Assembly (NCBI GenBank): GCA_039680225.1
Contig: JBDKTK010000147.1
Span: 1-17,227, forward strand
Source: JBDKTK01 sp039680225
Lineage (GTDB): Bacteria; Desulfobacterota; Syntrophia; Syntrophales; UBA4778
Reading direction: 5' to 3'
Length of the DNA: 17,227 bases
A program made the translations under genes and the position numbers. Shown piece after piece: positions 1-7,763 of the stretch (the stretch's first letter is position 1; each line of letters opens with the position of its first letter). The notes beneath the pieces are model-generated. The model did not search any database. It saw nothing but the letters and a program-made list of their open reading frames with translations, and had not been told where the DNA came from.

Positions 1-435
1 ACGGCCGAAATTGCGGGCCTGATGAGGAAATCGGGATTTGAGACGCTCCGTTTCGGATTTGAAACGTCCGAGCCGCGCAGACAGGCCCAAACCGGCGGCA
101 AGGTGAAGGGAGACGACCTGCTGAGCGCCGCCGGTCACCTCAGGCGCGCCGGCTATTCGGGCAGGGACATCGGCGTTTATATTTTGTGCGGACTTCCCGG
201 CCAGCAGGCCTCCGAGGTCCGCGACAGCATAGAGTTCGTCAAGGCCGTCGGGGCCAGGCCGATACTCGCGGAATTTTCTCCCATTCCGGGAATTGCGCTC
301 TGGGATGAATGTCGGAAGAGCTCGAGGTTCGATCTCGACGAACCGCTTTATCACAACAACACGCTGCTGCCCTGTGCAGGCCCGGACCTCACTATAACCG
401 CTTACCGCGCGCTCAAACGGCAATGCAGGGATTAA
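1..435 (+). CDS. Radical SAM protein, C-terminal part (5' end outside window)
   Basis: The reading frame is open from base 1 and stops with TAA at 433-435, leaving the last 144 codons; the start and the cluster-binding cysteines lie upstream of the window. The visible part looks like the second half of a radical SAM TIM barrel. A GFETS motif near residues 19-23 resembles the conserved G-x-E-[ST] strand that contacts SAM. It is followed by an alternating helix/strand pattern with YILCGLPGQ (about residues 60-68), typical of barrel strand 5-6 regions, and FSPIPG near residues 93-98. The subfamily and substrate cannot be told from this fragment; B12-binding radical SAM proteins of the COG1032 type are one possibility. 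A 63-base gap separates it from the next gene on the same strand. Confidence 0.8.
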   Translation, partial: TAEIAGLMRKSGFETLRFGFETSEPRRQAQTGGKVKGDDLLSAAGHLRRAGYSGRDIGVYILCGLPGQQASEVRDSIEFVKAVGARPILAEFSPIPGIALWDECRKSSRFDLDEPLYHNNTLLPCAGPDLTITAYRALKRQCRD

Positions 436-443
436 GCAACCTC

Positions 444-472
444 TTGTTTTCCAAAAATAAAAAGGATAGAAT
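444..472 (+). promoter_or_regulatory. Possible sigma70-type promoter
   Basis: TTGTTT (444-449) and TAGAAT (467-472) are separated by 17 bases of A-rich sequence. The -10 box matches 5 of 6 consensus positions and the -35 only 3 of 6. It sits in the gap after the radical SAM gene, about 27 bases upstream of the small membrane protein gene, and could drive the downstream plus-strand genes. No transcription evidence is available. Confidence 0.4.
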
Positions 473-498
473 ACCGCATATTTTCAAGCGACTTTAAC

Positions 499-780
499 TT
501 GAAGGAGACACTCTCAATTTTCTCGACAGACGCGCCATCGTGGTGGGGCAGGCATATCGTGATTGGGGCCTTTTCGGTCCTTTTTCTGCTTCTGGGCATA
601 GACACGCTTGTCGCGGCCTATCACCTGAAAAATCCCCATGAATTCATAATGTATTTTTTCGCCTCGAACCTGATGATCCTGGTGAGCGCAGTGTGGATAA
701 TATATGCCGGGATCAGGCTTTATTACATTTACCGGCCCGCGTGCCAGGCAGGGGAAAAGGACGGCGGAAACGATGAATAA
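499..780 (+). CDS. Small two-helix membrane protein, unrecognised
   Basis: This 93-residue protein belongs to no family I recognise. It has two strongly hydrophobic segments, about residues 20-41 and 49-75, joined by a short polar loop (HLKNPHEF). The C-terminal tail of about 17 residues is charged and glycine-rich (ending DGGNDE), so it is likely an inner-membrane hairpin. The start is uncertain. The frame opens with TTG at 499, which has no ribosome binding site before it. A good AAGGAG lies just inside the frame at 502-507, nine bases before an in-frame ATT at 517; a GTG at 559 is another option but would remove part of the first helix. It lies 30 bases upstream of the M20 peptidase gene on the same strand, so co-transcription is likely. 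A function cannot be inferred. Confidence 0.6.
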   Translation: MKETLSIFSTDAPSWWGRHIVIGAFSVLFLLLGIDTLVAAYHLKNPHEFIMYFFASNLMILVSAVWIIYAGIRLYYIYRPACQAGEKDGGNDE

Positions 781-810
781 CACAAAAATCCAATGGAGGA
801 GCGGCCGGCA

Positions 811-2043
811 ATGCCTGATTTAGTGAGGATCATGAAGAGGATAGATTCCTATGAGAACGACATGGTCCGCCTGCAGATAGAGCTCTCGGCCATCCCGGCG
901 CTCGCGCCGGAAAACGGCGGGGACGGCGAATACGAAAAAGCGCTGTTCCTGAAAAAAAAGCTCGTCGAGTTCGGGTTCAGCGATATCGAATCAGTCGACG
1001 CCCCGGACAGCCGGGTTTCCGCCGGGGTAAGGCCCAACATAATAGCAGGATTGAAGGGAGCTCCCGGAAACGGGGCAGTCTGGATATTTACACATATGGA
1101 CGTCGTCCCGCCCGGCGAAATCAGCCTCTGGGACAAAGATCCTTTCCGGGGCTACAGCAAGGACGGGATGGTATACGGGCTGGGCACCGAGGACAACCAG
1201 CAGGACCTGGTCTCATCCCTGTTCGCAGCCAGGGCGTTCATTGATGAAGGCATCGCCCCCGCCCGGACGGTGGGCCTGGCCTTTCTCGCGGACGAGGAAG
1301 TCGGCAGCGTATTCGGCATGGAATATCTCGCTGCAAACAGGGGCGGCATGTTCGGCAAATCCGACCTGCTGGTCGCCCCCGACTACGGTGACGAACAGGG
1401 GTCGGTCATCGAAATCGCCGAAAAGAGCATGCTGTGGCTGCGCTTCAAGACCTCCGGCCGGCAATGCCATGCCAGTAAACCGCAACTGGGGAGAAACGCC
1501 TTTCGGGCGGCATCATACCTGGTGGTGAGCCTCAACGATCTCTACAGGATTTTCGACCGCTCCGATCCCGTCTACCGGCCCGATGCCAGCACCTTCGAGC
1601 CCACGCGCAAGGACGCCAATGTCCCGAACGTCAACACGATCCCCGGAGAGGACATCTTCTACCTGGACTGCCGGGTCCTGCCCTCCTATCCCCTGGAACA
1701 GGTCTGCGCCGAGATCAGGAAGATGGCGGACGATATCGAACAAAGGTTCGGCGTCAAAATAGAAATCTCCCCCGTGCAGCAGGTCCAGGCCCCCCCGCCC
1801 ACGCCCGCGGACGCCCCCGTTGTCATGGCTTTGCAGAAGGCCGTAAGGGAAGTGTATTCGGTCAGCCCTTCGGTGATCGGCATCGGCGGGGGAACGGTCG
1901 CCGCCCCGCTGCGCCGGATGGGTTATCCCATTGCCGTCTGGTCCCGCATCGGGCACACGGGCCACCAGCCGAACGAGCATTGCGTTATTTCCAACATGAT
2001 CGGGAATGCAAAAGTGTATGCGATGCTGTTTTCCGGAGTGTAA
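811..2043 (+). CDS. M20 family metallo-hydrolase (ArgE/DapE/CPG2-like peptidase)
   Basis: A di-zinc amidohydrolase/peptidase of family M20, expected to be cytoplasmic and to cleave a small peptide or N-acyl amino acid. Numbered from ATG 811 (410 aa), metal ligands are visible in order: HMD at H95/D97, D128 in GTEDN, the catalytic pair E162-E163 in ADEEVGS, D191 in APDYGD, and the C-terminal histidines of IGHTGHQPNEH (last His near 390). The central lid (dimerisation) domain lies at about residues 200-310. I chose ATG 811 because GGAGGA (795-800) stands 10 bases before it; an upstream in-frame ATG at 793 overlaps that ribosome binding site and has none of its own. Substrate is unknown: DapE, ArgE and dipeptidase labels all fit the motifs, and the neighbours are not arginine or lysine biosynthesis genes. 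Confidence 0.92.
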   Translation: MPDLVRIMKRIDSYENDMVRLQIELSAIPALAPENGGDGEYEKALFLKKKLVEFGFSDIESVDAPDSRVSAGVRPNIIAGLKGAPGNGAVWIFTHMDVVPPGEISLWDKDPFRGYSKDGMVYGLGTEDNQQDLVSSLFAARAFIDEGIAPARTVGLAFLADEEVGSVFGMEYLAANRGGMFGKSDLLVAPDYGDEQGSVIEIAEKSMLWLRFKTSGRQCHASKPQLGRNAFRAASYLVVSLNDLYRIFDRSDPVYRPDASTFEPTRKDANVPNVNTIPGEDIFYLDCRVLPSYPLEQVCAEIRKMADDIEQRFGVKIEISPVQQVQAPPPTPADAPVVMALQKAVREVYSVSPSVIGIGGGTVAAPLRRMGYPIAVWSRIGHTGHQPNEHCVISNMIGNAKVYAMLFSGV

Positions 2044-2070
2044 TCGAGAGATTGCATTTGCAGGGCCGAA

Positions 2071-3126
2071 ATGATATGGAATCCGGCAATTTTCAAGGGC
2101 AGAGGAATAACAGGACAGATTCGATTGAAAAGCCAAACTGAAGAAATTTCCAGGAAGATAACTTTCCCCGATGTCCATTTTACAAAAGTCCTGCTGGGCG
2201 AGAGGGACAGGAACCTGAAGTTCGTCGAAAAGCTCGAGGAAGTGAAAATCAACTTCCGGGGAAACGTCTGCACCATCACCGGCGACAGGATATCCGTGGA
2301 GCTTGCCGACCGGCTACTCACCCAGATTTATGCCCTGATTGAAAAAGGCTACCCTCTTTATACCTCAGACATCGATTATGCCCACCGGATCCTCAAAGAG
2401 GACAGTTCCGCCCGGCTGGAGGATATTTTCCTGGACGCGGTATTCATCTCCTCCAAGAAAAAGACCATTGCCCCGAAAAGCATAGCCCAGAAACTCTATA
2501 TCGACGCCATGCGAAAGTATGATATGGTCATCGGCATCGGCCCGGCCGGCACGGGCAAAACGTACCTGGCCATGGCAATGGCTGTTTCTTTCCTGCTGGA
2601 AAAAAAGGTGAACAGGATAGTCCTGGCCCGGCCTGCCGTGGAAGCGGGGGAAAAGCTGGGTTTCCTTCCGGGGGACATTGCCGAGAAGGTCAACCCATAC
2701 CTGCGGCCCCTGTACGACGCCCTGTTCGACATGATGGATTTCGAGCGCGCCAATTCCCTGGTGAGCAGGGGGATTATCGAGGTGGCGCCCCTGGCGTTCA
2801 TGCGGGGAAGGACGCTCAACGATTCTTTTGTAATACTGGACGAGGCCCAGAACACCACCTCCGAGCAGATGAAAATGTTCCTTACCAGGATGGGGTTCGG
2901 GTCAAAGGTCGTTATAACCGGGGACATCACCCAGATCGACCTGCCGGCCGACAAGGCTTCGGGGCTCGTTGAGATTGAAGGCATTCTCAGGAAAGCGGAA
3001 GGCATAAATTTCGTCTATTTCTCGGAAATCGACGTTGTCAGGCATCCACTGGTCCAGGAGATAATCAGGGCATACAACCACCTGGACCGGATCCGGGCAA
3101 AGCGAAAACCCGAAAGCGGCCGTTAA
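2071..3126 (+). CDS. phoH: PhoH family ATPase (YbeZ)
   Basis: A cytoplasmic P-loop NTPase of the PhoH/YbeZ family, linked to RNA metabolism and usually encoded next to YbeY. At 351 aa it is close to the family's usual length. An N-terminal region with RGN...TITGD (about residues 63-72), the usual pre-ATPase KH-like segment, precedes the ATPase domain. Walker A is GPAGTGKT (157-164), Walker B is VILDEAQN (254-261), and VVITGDITQIDLP follows as in other PhoH proteins. The start is not certain: ATG 2071 has a weak AGGG five bases upstream, while TTG 2125 has AGGA nine bases upstream and would give 333 aa starting just before the first conserved strand. It is followed after 10 bases by pgpH, then ybeY, a common operon in Deltaproteobacteria and Firmicutes. 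Confidence 0.95.
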   Translation: MIWNPAIFKGRGITGQIRLKSQTEEISRKITFPDVHFTKVLLGERDRNLKFVEKLEEVKINFRGNVCTITGDRISVELADRLLTQIYALIEKGYPLYTSDIDYAHRILKEDSSARLEDIFLDAVFISSKKKTIAPKSIAQKLYIDAMRKYDMVIGIGPAGTGKTYLAMAMAVSFLLEKKVNRIVLARPAVEAGEKLGFLPGDIAEKVNPYLRPLYDALFDMMDFERANSLVSRGIIEVAPLAFMRGRTLNDSFVILDEAQNTTSEQMKMFLTRMGFGSKVVITGDITQIDLPADKASGLVEIEGILRKAEGINFVYFSEIDVVRHPLVQEIIRAYNHLDRIRAKRKPESGR

Positions 3127-3136
3127 TAAAAAGCGC

Positions 3137-5491
3137 ATGCAAAAAAGCAACGGCGTTTTAAAATCGAAGGCATCCGTATCGCGCAAGGAAAGGTTTCTGA
3201 AGGCCCTGGAGGCCGTCCCGCTCCGGAAAGCCTTGATGCTTGTGATCCTGAGCGTTTTCCTTTCGATTCTGCTGATGCCGCGGATCACTTTTTTCCATCC
3301 CATTTACAGCACCGGTTCAATCGCGGCCAAGGACATCAAGGCCGACCGGGACTTCCTTGTCGAAGACAGGATATCCACCGAGCAGGCCCGGCTGGAGGCT
3401 GCCCGGAACACCGAGCCGGTATTCGATTACGACCTGGAGGTGCCGGGGACGATATCATCGAAGGTCACGAGCGCCTTCATGATCATGTCCGAAACATACG
3501 ATCATATAAACAGGCTTAAGAGCTCCAACACATATTTCAATGCCCAGGACTTCGTCCAGCGCGCTCGCGAGGATGCGCAAAGGGCGCTGGGCTTCCGCTT
3601 CTCGGACAGGGAATTCGACTTTTTTTCCCGCTCGCTCTTCGCCCCGGAGTTCCAGGACCGGATCATCAAGTTCGTCTATGCCGCTTACAGGGCCCATATA
3701 GTCAGCCACGAGGATTTCCTGAAGCTCGAAAGGACAAGGGCCATTGTAATCCGCGACGTGAAGACCCAGGTCGAGAATGAAAAGATAGACCTGTCGTCCA
3801 TCGTGGACATGGAGGAGCTCATGCCATACCTTGACCGGCTCGGGGCGGCCTCGTTGAGCGGCGCGCCGACCGATGACAGGGAAATCGTGCTCTCCCTGGC
3901 AGCCAAGCTGGTCCAGCCCAATCTCACTTTCAACCGCAGCGCAACGGAGAGGCGCAAGGAGGCCGCCATCGAGAGGATCAAGCCGGTATTCTTCAAAGTG
4001 CAAAAGGATGAATTCCTCGTCCGCGCCGGACAGCAGGTCACCCCGGCGGACGTGGACAAGCTCGAATCATATTATTCCGGCCCGTCGGGAGGCGATGTCG
4101 TACGCAGCACAACAATCCTGGGGACGATCCTCATAGTCGCCCTGATGTCCCTCATCCTTTACAACACGGCGAAAGGCCTGGACAAGAACTTCGGGAGGAC
4201 GGACAAGGACGCGCTCTTCTTCGGGGCCCTGATCCTGGGGCAGACAGCGCTGGTGCGCGCCGGTATTTTCATCGGCAATTCCGTCAACAGCGCTTTCGGG
4301 TTCTTTCAAACGGAAGCCCTGTTCTTTGCCATACCTTTTGCAATGGGTTCAATCCTCACGGCGACATTTTTCAACAGGAACACCGCCTTCATTTTCGCAG
4401 TCTATTCGTCGTTCCTGACCGCGTTCCTTTTCGAATCAAAGATGCTGTTCCTTGTTTTCTCGCTGCTGGGCGGTGTTGTTGCCGCTATGCACATGGCCTA
4501 TTTCAAGCAGCGGTCCTTCTTCATCAAGGCCGGGATTTTTGCCGGTTTGATAAATATGATCGTGATTGCCGGTTTCAATATCGCCGAATCCAACCTGTTC
4601 AGCATCGCGTCTGTCATCAAAATCATAATGGGCTTTACCGGCGGGGTTTTCTCCGGTGTCATGGTGGCGGGAATCGCGCCCCTGTTCGAAAGCATCTTCG
4701 GGTACACGACTGATATCCGGCTCCTTGAGCTGGCCAATCTGAACCAGCCCATCATGCAGAGGATGATAGTCGAATCGCCCGGGACTTACCATCACAGCAT
4801 CGTCGTGGCATCCCTCGTCGAAGCTGCCGCCGAAGCGGTCCATGCGAATCCGCTTATAGCAAAGGTCAGCGCTTACTATCACGATATCGGGAAAATGAAT
4901 AAACCCCTTTATTTCATTGAAAACCAGCAGGCCTTCAAAAACAAGCACGACAAGCTCTCCCCGAAGATGAGCAGCCTCATTATTATTAACCACGTCAAGG
5001 ACGGCTGTGAGCTTGCCAACCAGCACAACCTGGGAAAAGTCATCACCGACATAATCCGCCAGCACCACGGCACCAGCGTGGTCAGCTACTTCTATGAAAA
5101 AGCGCAGAAGGACAAAGACCCTTCCGTGCGCCTCATCCCCGAAACCGAATTCCGCTATCCGGGCCCCAAGCCCCAGACCAGGGAAGCGGGGATTGTCCTG
5201 CTGGGCGATATAGTCGAAGCGTCTTCCCGGACGCTTTCCGACCCGACGCCGTCCCGGATAAAGAATCTCGTCCAGAGCCGGATCAAAAGCGCCTTTCTGG
5301 ACGGGCAACTGGATGAATGCGACCTCACGTTGAGCGACCTCAACAAGATAGCGGAAGTATTCAGCCGGACCCTGAGCGGAATTTTCCACCATCGCATCGA
5401 TTACCCCGAAAGCTCGCGCGAAGCCGGGAAAAGCAGGGAGAACAATGGTCCTGATCAGAAACAGGCAGAGAAATCAAAAGCTCGACACTAG
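3137..5491 (+). CDS. pgpH: 7TM-HD phosphohydrolase (PgpH-type c-di-AMP phosphodiesterase)
   Basis: 784 aa inner-membrane protein. Order of parts: basic cytoplasmic N-terminus; transmembrane helix 1 at about 31-48; a large extracytoplasmic 7TMR-HDED domain at about 60-315; a cluster of hydrophobic helices at about 325-515; and a cytoplasmic HD domain at about 545-740. Metal-binding HD residues are visible: H553 (YHHS), H582-D583 (YYHDIGK), H619 (NHV) and H643-H644 (RQHHG). PgpH proteins of this architecture hydrolyse cyclic-di-AMP in Listeria and other bacteria; that activity is inferred here. The C-terminal tail after about residue 757 is charged and low-complexity. ATG 3137 has no clear ribosome binding site and follows the phoH stop by 10 bases, so translational coupling is likely. 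The last 47 bases overlap ybeY. Confidence 0.95.
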   Translation: MQKSNGVLKSKASVSRKERFLKALEAVPLRKALMLVILSVFLSILLMPRITFFHPIYSTGSIAAKDIKADRDFLVEDRISTEQARLEAARNTEPVFDYDLEVPGTISSKVTSAFMIMSETYDHINRLKSSNTYFNAQDFVQRAREDAQRALGFRFSDREFDFFSRSLFAPEFQDRIIKFVYAAYRAHIVSHEDFLKLERTRAIVIRDVKTQVENEKIDLSSIVDMEELMPYLDRLGAASLSGAPTDDREIVLSLAAKLVQPNLTFNRSATERRKEAAIERIKPVFFKVQKDEFLVRAGQQVTPADVDKLESYYSGPSGGDVVRSTTILGTILIVALMSLILYNTAKGLDKNFGRTDKDALFFGALILGQTALVRAGIFIGNSVNSAFGFFQTEALFFAIPFAMGSILTATFFNRNTAFIFAVYSSFLTAFLFESKMLFLVFSLLGGVVAAMHMAYFKQRSFFIKAGIFAGLINMIVIAGFNIAESNLFSIASVIKIIMGFTGGVFSGVMVAGIAPLFESIFGYTTDIRLLELANLNQPIMQRMIVESPGTYHHSIVVASLVEAAAEAVHANPLIAKVSAYYHDIGKMNKPLYFIENQQAFKNKHDKLSPKMSSLIIINHVKDGCELANQHNLGKVITDIIRQHHGTSVVSYFYEKAQKDKDPSVRLIPETEFRYPGPKPQTREAGIVLLGDIVEASSRTLSDPTPSRIKNLVQSRIKSAFLDGQLDECDLTLSDLNKIAEVFSRTLSGIFHHRIDYPESSREAGKSRENNGPDQKQAEKSKARH

Positions 5492-5891
5492 GGAGATCCG
5501 GAAATTCACCCAGGGTGTCCTGGACCTTTTAGGCTGCGACAGGAAAGAGCTGAGCCTCGTCCTTGTCAACGACAGACAGATCGCGCAGATCAACCGCGAT
5601 TACCTGGGAAGAGACAAACCGACCAACGTTATCTCTTTCGCCATGGCGGAGGGGGAATTCGGCGATATGGAAACCGGACTGCTGGGGGACGTGATTGTCT
5701 CTGTGGATACGGCCTTCCGGCACGCCGCGGACTCCGGCGCCGACCCTCTCGATGAGGTGCGCTATCTTATAATCCACGGCATCCTTCACATCGCCGGCTT
5801 CGACCACGAAACCGGCGCAGGCGGAAGGGAGATGAGAAAAAAAGAGGCGGAAATATTTTCCGCCTTGAAAGGGTACAAGCTGAAAAGGTGA
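5445..5891 (+). CDS. ybeY: Endoribonuclease/rRNA maturation factor YbeY
   Basis: YbeY (UPF0054) is a zinc-dependent factor in 16S rRNA 3'-end maturation and 70S ribosome quality control. The 148 aa length is normal. The signature HGxLHxxGxDH is intact, with metal ligands H111, H115 and H121, and the conserved RDKPTNVISFA block lies at residues 56-66. ATG 5445 is preceded by AGGGAG with about 5-6 bases spacing, inside the end of pgpH in another frame. It is the last gene of the plus-strand run and ends only 9 bases before the stop of the convergent transglycosylase gene. Its last 15 or so codons carry a hairpin plus A-tract that reads as a terminator on the opposite strand. Confidence 0.97.
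   Translation: MVLIRNRQRNQKLDTREIRKFTQGVLDLLGCDRKELSLVLVNDRQIAQINRDYLGRDKPTNVISFAMAEGEFGDMETGLLGDVIVSVDTAFRHAADSGADPLDEVRYLIIHGILHIAGFDHETGAGGREMRKKEAEIFSALKGYKLKR
5837..5865 (-). terminator. Intrinsic terminator for the minus-strand transglycosylase, inside ybeY
   Basis: Inverted repeat AGGCGGAAA (5845-5853), loop TAT, TTTCCGCCT (5857-5865): a 9-bp perfect stem. Read on the minus strand it is followed by C and then seven T (5843-5837), the classical intrinsic terminator layout. It lies 36 bases beyond the mltD-like stop codon at 5901. On the plus strand no T-run follows, so it should act in one direction only. The whole element lies within ybeY coding sequence. Confidence 0.75.
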
Positions 5892-5900
5892 CCGCCCTGT

Positions 5901-7688
5901 TCAGTTTTCTTTGATGTCCTTTTCCTTTCCGGCTGTTTTCTTTTGGGCGGATTTGGGGACTTTGAGCACCTTGTCCCTGTTGACGCTGTTCCCCTTCAGT
6001 TTATTCAATTTCTTCAATTCTGCAACCGTTGTGCGATGGCTCCTGGCGATGCTTGCAAGGGTGTCTCCGCTCTGGACTTTGTAGATGTTCGTGCCGCCCT
6101 TGGCCCTTTTCCCCCGTTTATTCTTGGATGAATAATCGGATGACGCAACGGCCTTCCCGGGTATCTTGAGCCTCTGGCCGACTTTTATCTTGGACTTGAG
6201 ATTGTTGTAAGCGATTATGTCCTGGGTGGAAACCTTGTATTTCCGCGCTATGCTGGAAAGGCTTTCGCCCCTCCTGACCCGGTGAACGCCCTTGCGGGAA
6301 TATTCGCGCGGCGGCGGCTTGGGCGGTTCCCATTGCGGTATCTTGTCCAGCTCCGCCGTGAGCAGCTTGGCCCCTCCGGGAGGCACCTTTAAATTATATT
6401 CGCGGTCGGGGGTCATCTGGAACCGGAGCTCGGAGTTCAGGGATGTCAGCGAATCCCTGGAGATATTTATGGCATCCGCTATGTCCTGGACCCTCATGCA
6501 CTTCGATGTCTTTACTATTTCACAAGCGACGGGCTGCGTTTCCGGAAGGGCCTGCAGGTCCATGCCGTATTTCGCGGGGTCCTTGATGATGTGCAGGGTT
6601 GCGAGGAAGCGCGGGACGTACCTGGCCGTCTCGTTAGGCAGCTGCCTGTAAAGGTCCCAGAAGTGGTCCATGTAATTTATGTGCTGCTTTGATATGACCC
6701 TCAACACTCTTCCCTCGCCGCAATTGTAGGCGGCAAGGCACGTGAGCCAGTCCCCGAAAATCCCGTGCAGCTCCTTGAGATAAGCGATGGCCGCCTTGGT
6801 GGATTTATCGAGGTCCATCCTCTCGTCAACCCAGCGGTCGCGCTGCAGCGTGTATTTGTAACCCGTCGAGGGAATGAACTGCCACAACCCAAGGGCCCTC
6901 GCCCGGGAAAGCGCGGTTATGCTGAAACCGCTCTCAACCAGAGGAAGCCAGGAAAGTTCCTGCGGAAGTCCGGCCTCCTTCAGGTACTTCAGGATGGCGG
7001 GCCGGTAAGCTGCGGAACGCTGATAGGACCGGATGAAGAAATTCCTCTCAACTGTCTGGAAGCTGCGGATCTCCCTCTGGACGTCATCGTTGAGGATCAT
7101 GGGAATTTCGCTGTTCATGCCGGCGGTAACGACATGGCGCGTGGCGCATATTTCCAGGATCCGCTTGGAAATCATCAGGCGCAGATCGTCCTTCTGCCTG
7201 GAGACGTCCGGGTCGCCGTCGACGTCGAGAATAAATGAGTATGCGTCGTCAAGGCACTTCAAAGCGTTATCGATGTCGCCTTTCTCCCAGAATACCTTTG
7301 ACTGGGCGAAGAGTTCGAGGGCCTGGTCAAGTGATTCCTGGTCCTGCGAAGTTGCGGGGTCGAGGTTGTTCTGCTCGGCTTTCGCATTACCGCCCTTTGC
7401 CGCGCCATTCGAAGATTTGATTTCCGCCGCACCGTTTCTGGTTTTGACAGGTTCGGCGGGATTAGCAGATTTGGCCGGCTGTTTCGTTTCCGGCCTGGCC
7501 GCCTGCTTGAGGTCCTGGCCTGCCAATGGACCGGCCGCATTTACAACAGGAGCGGGATTAGCGGAAACGGCGACTTTTCCGGAAACTGCGGGCTTGGCGG
7601 CTTCAGATGTAATTGCGGGTTTTGTCTGGGCGCAGGAGGCGCAAAAAAATATGAGAATCGCCGCGGCAATATTTCTTGTTAAAGACAT
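5901..7688 (-). CDS. mltD: Membrane-bound lytic murein transglycosylase, MltD-like, with LysM repeats
   Basis: 595 aa lipoprotein that should cleave peptidoglycan glycan strands in the periplasm, leaving 1,6-anhydro-MurNAc ends. A signal peptide ends at a likely lipidated Cys19 (CASC; Cys rather than Leu at -3 is atypical). It is followed by an Ala/Pro/Lys/Asn-rich linker to about residue 115 and a helical region. The SLT domain spans about 235-370: LPLVESGF with catalytic E252, ALGLWQFIP (265-273), and YNCGEGRV (321-328). After a degenerate LysM-like segment (about 388-436), two clear LysM repeats lie at about 468-510 and 534-578, each with the G-[ED]-[ST]-L-x-S-I-A pattern. ATG 7688 is preceded by AGAGGT. 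It has its own likely promoter and an intrinsic terminator inside ybeY. Confidence 0.93.
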   Translation of the reverse strand: MSLTRNIAAAILIFFCASCAQTKPAITSEAAKPAVSGKVAVSANPAPVVNAAGPLAGQDLKQAARPETKQPAKSANPAEPVKTRNGAAEIKSSNGAAKGGNAKAEQNNLDPATSQDQESLDQALELFAQSKVFWEKGDIDNALKCLDDAYSFILDVDGDPDVSRQKDDLRLMISKRILEICATRHVVTAGMNSEIPMILNDDVQREIRSFQTVERNFFIRSYQRSAAYRPAILKYLKEAGLPQELSWLPLVESGFSITALSRARALGLWQFIPSTGYKYTLQRDRWVDERMDLDKSTKAAIAYLKELHGIFGDWLTCLAAYNCGEGRVLRVISKQHINYMDHFWDLYRQLPNETARYVPRFLATLHIIKDPAKYGMDLQALPETQPVACEIVKTSKCMRVQDIADAINISRDSLTSLNSELRFQMTPDREYNLKVPPGGAKLLTAELDKIPQWEPPKPPPREYSRKGVHRVRRGESLSSIARKYKVSTQDIIAYNNLKSKIKVGQRLKIPGKAVASSDYSSKNKRGKRAKGGTNIYKVQSGDTLASIARSHRTTVAELKKLNKLKGNSVNRDKVLKVPKSAQKKTAGKEKDIKEN

Positions 7689-7722
7689 TCAAAACACCTC
7701 TTAAGCAAATCGTATAAACCAT

Positions 7723-7728
7723 ATTATA
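7723..7728 (-). promoter_or_regulatory. Likely -10 box of the mltD-like gene
   Basis: On the minus strand a perfect TATAAT hexamer lies in an AT-rich stretch in the 75-base gap between the prfB stop and the transglycosylase start, about 35 bases upstream of the ATG. No good -35 hexamer is seen at 16-18 bases, so the call rests on the -10 box and on position. Confidence 0.4.
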
Positions 7729-7763
7729 TTTCGGTTTTGAATAAAAGGATTATTTGCCCGCGT

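Noticed and set aside
1513..2178. A 221-codon minus-strand frame antisense to the M20 peptidase and spanning the gap to phoH
   Set aside because: No ribosome binding site or domain, and it overlaps conserved metal-ligand codons of a clear gene.
4436..5392. A 318-codon minus-strand frame opposite the HD domain of pgpH
   Set aside because: The plus-strand product has a complete family architecture. The antisense product is low-complexity with no domain.
7033..7704. A 223-codon plus-strand frame opposite the 5' part of the mltD-like gene
   Set aside because: It is a shadow of the Ala/Pro-rich linker; the minus-strand gene has a signal peptide, SLT and LysM motifs and a ribosome binding site.
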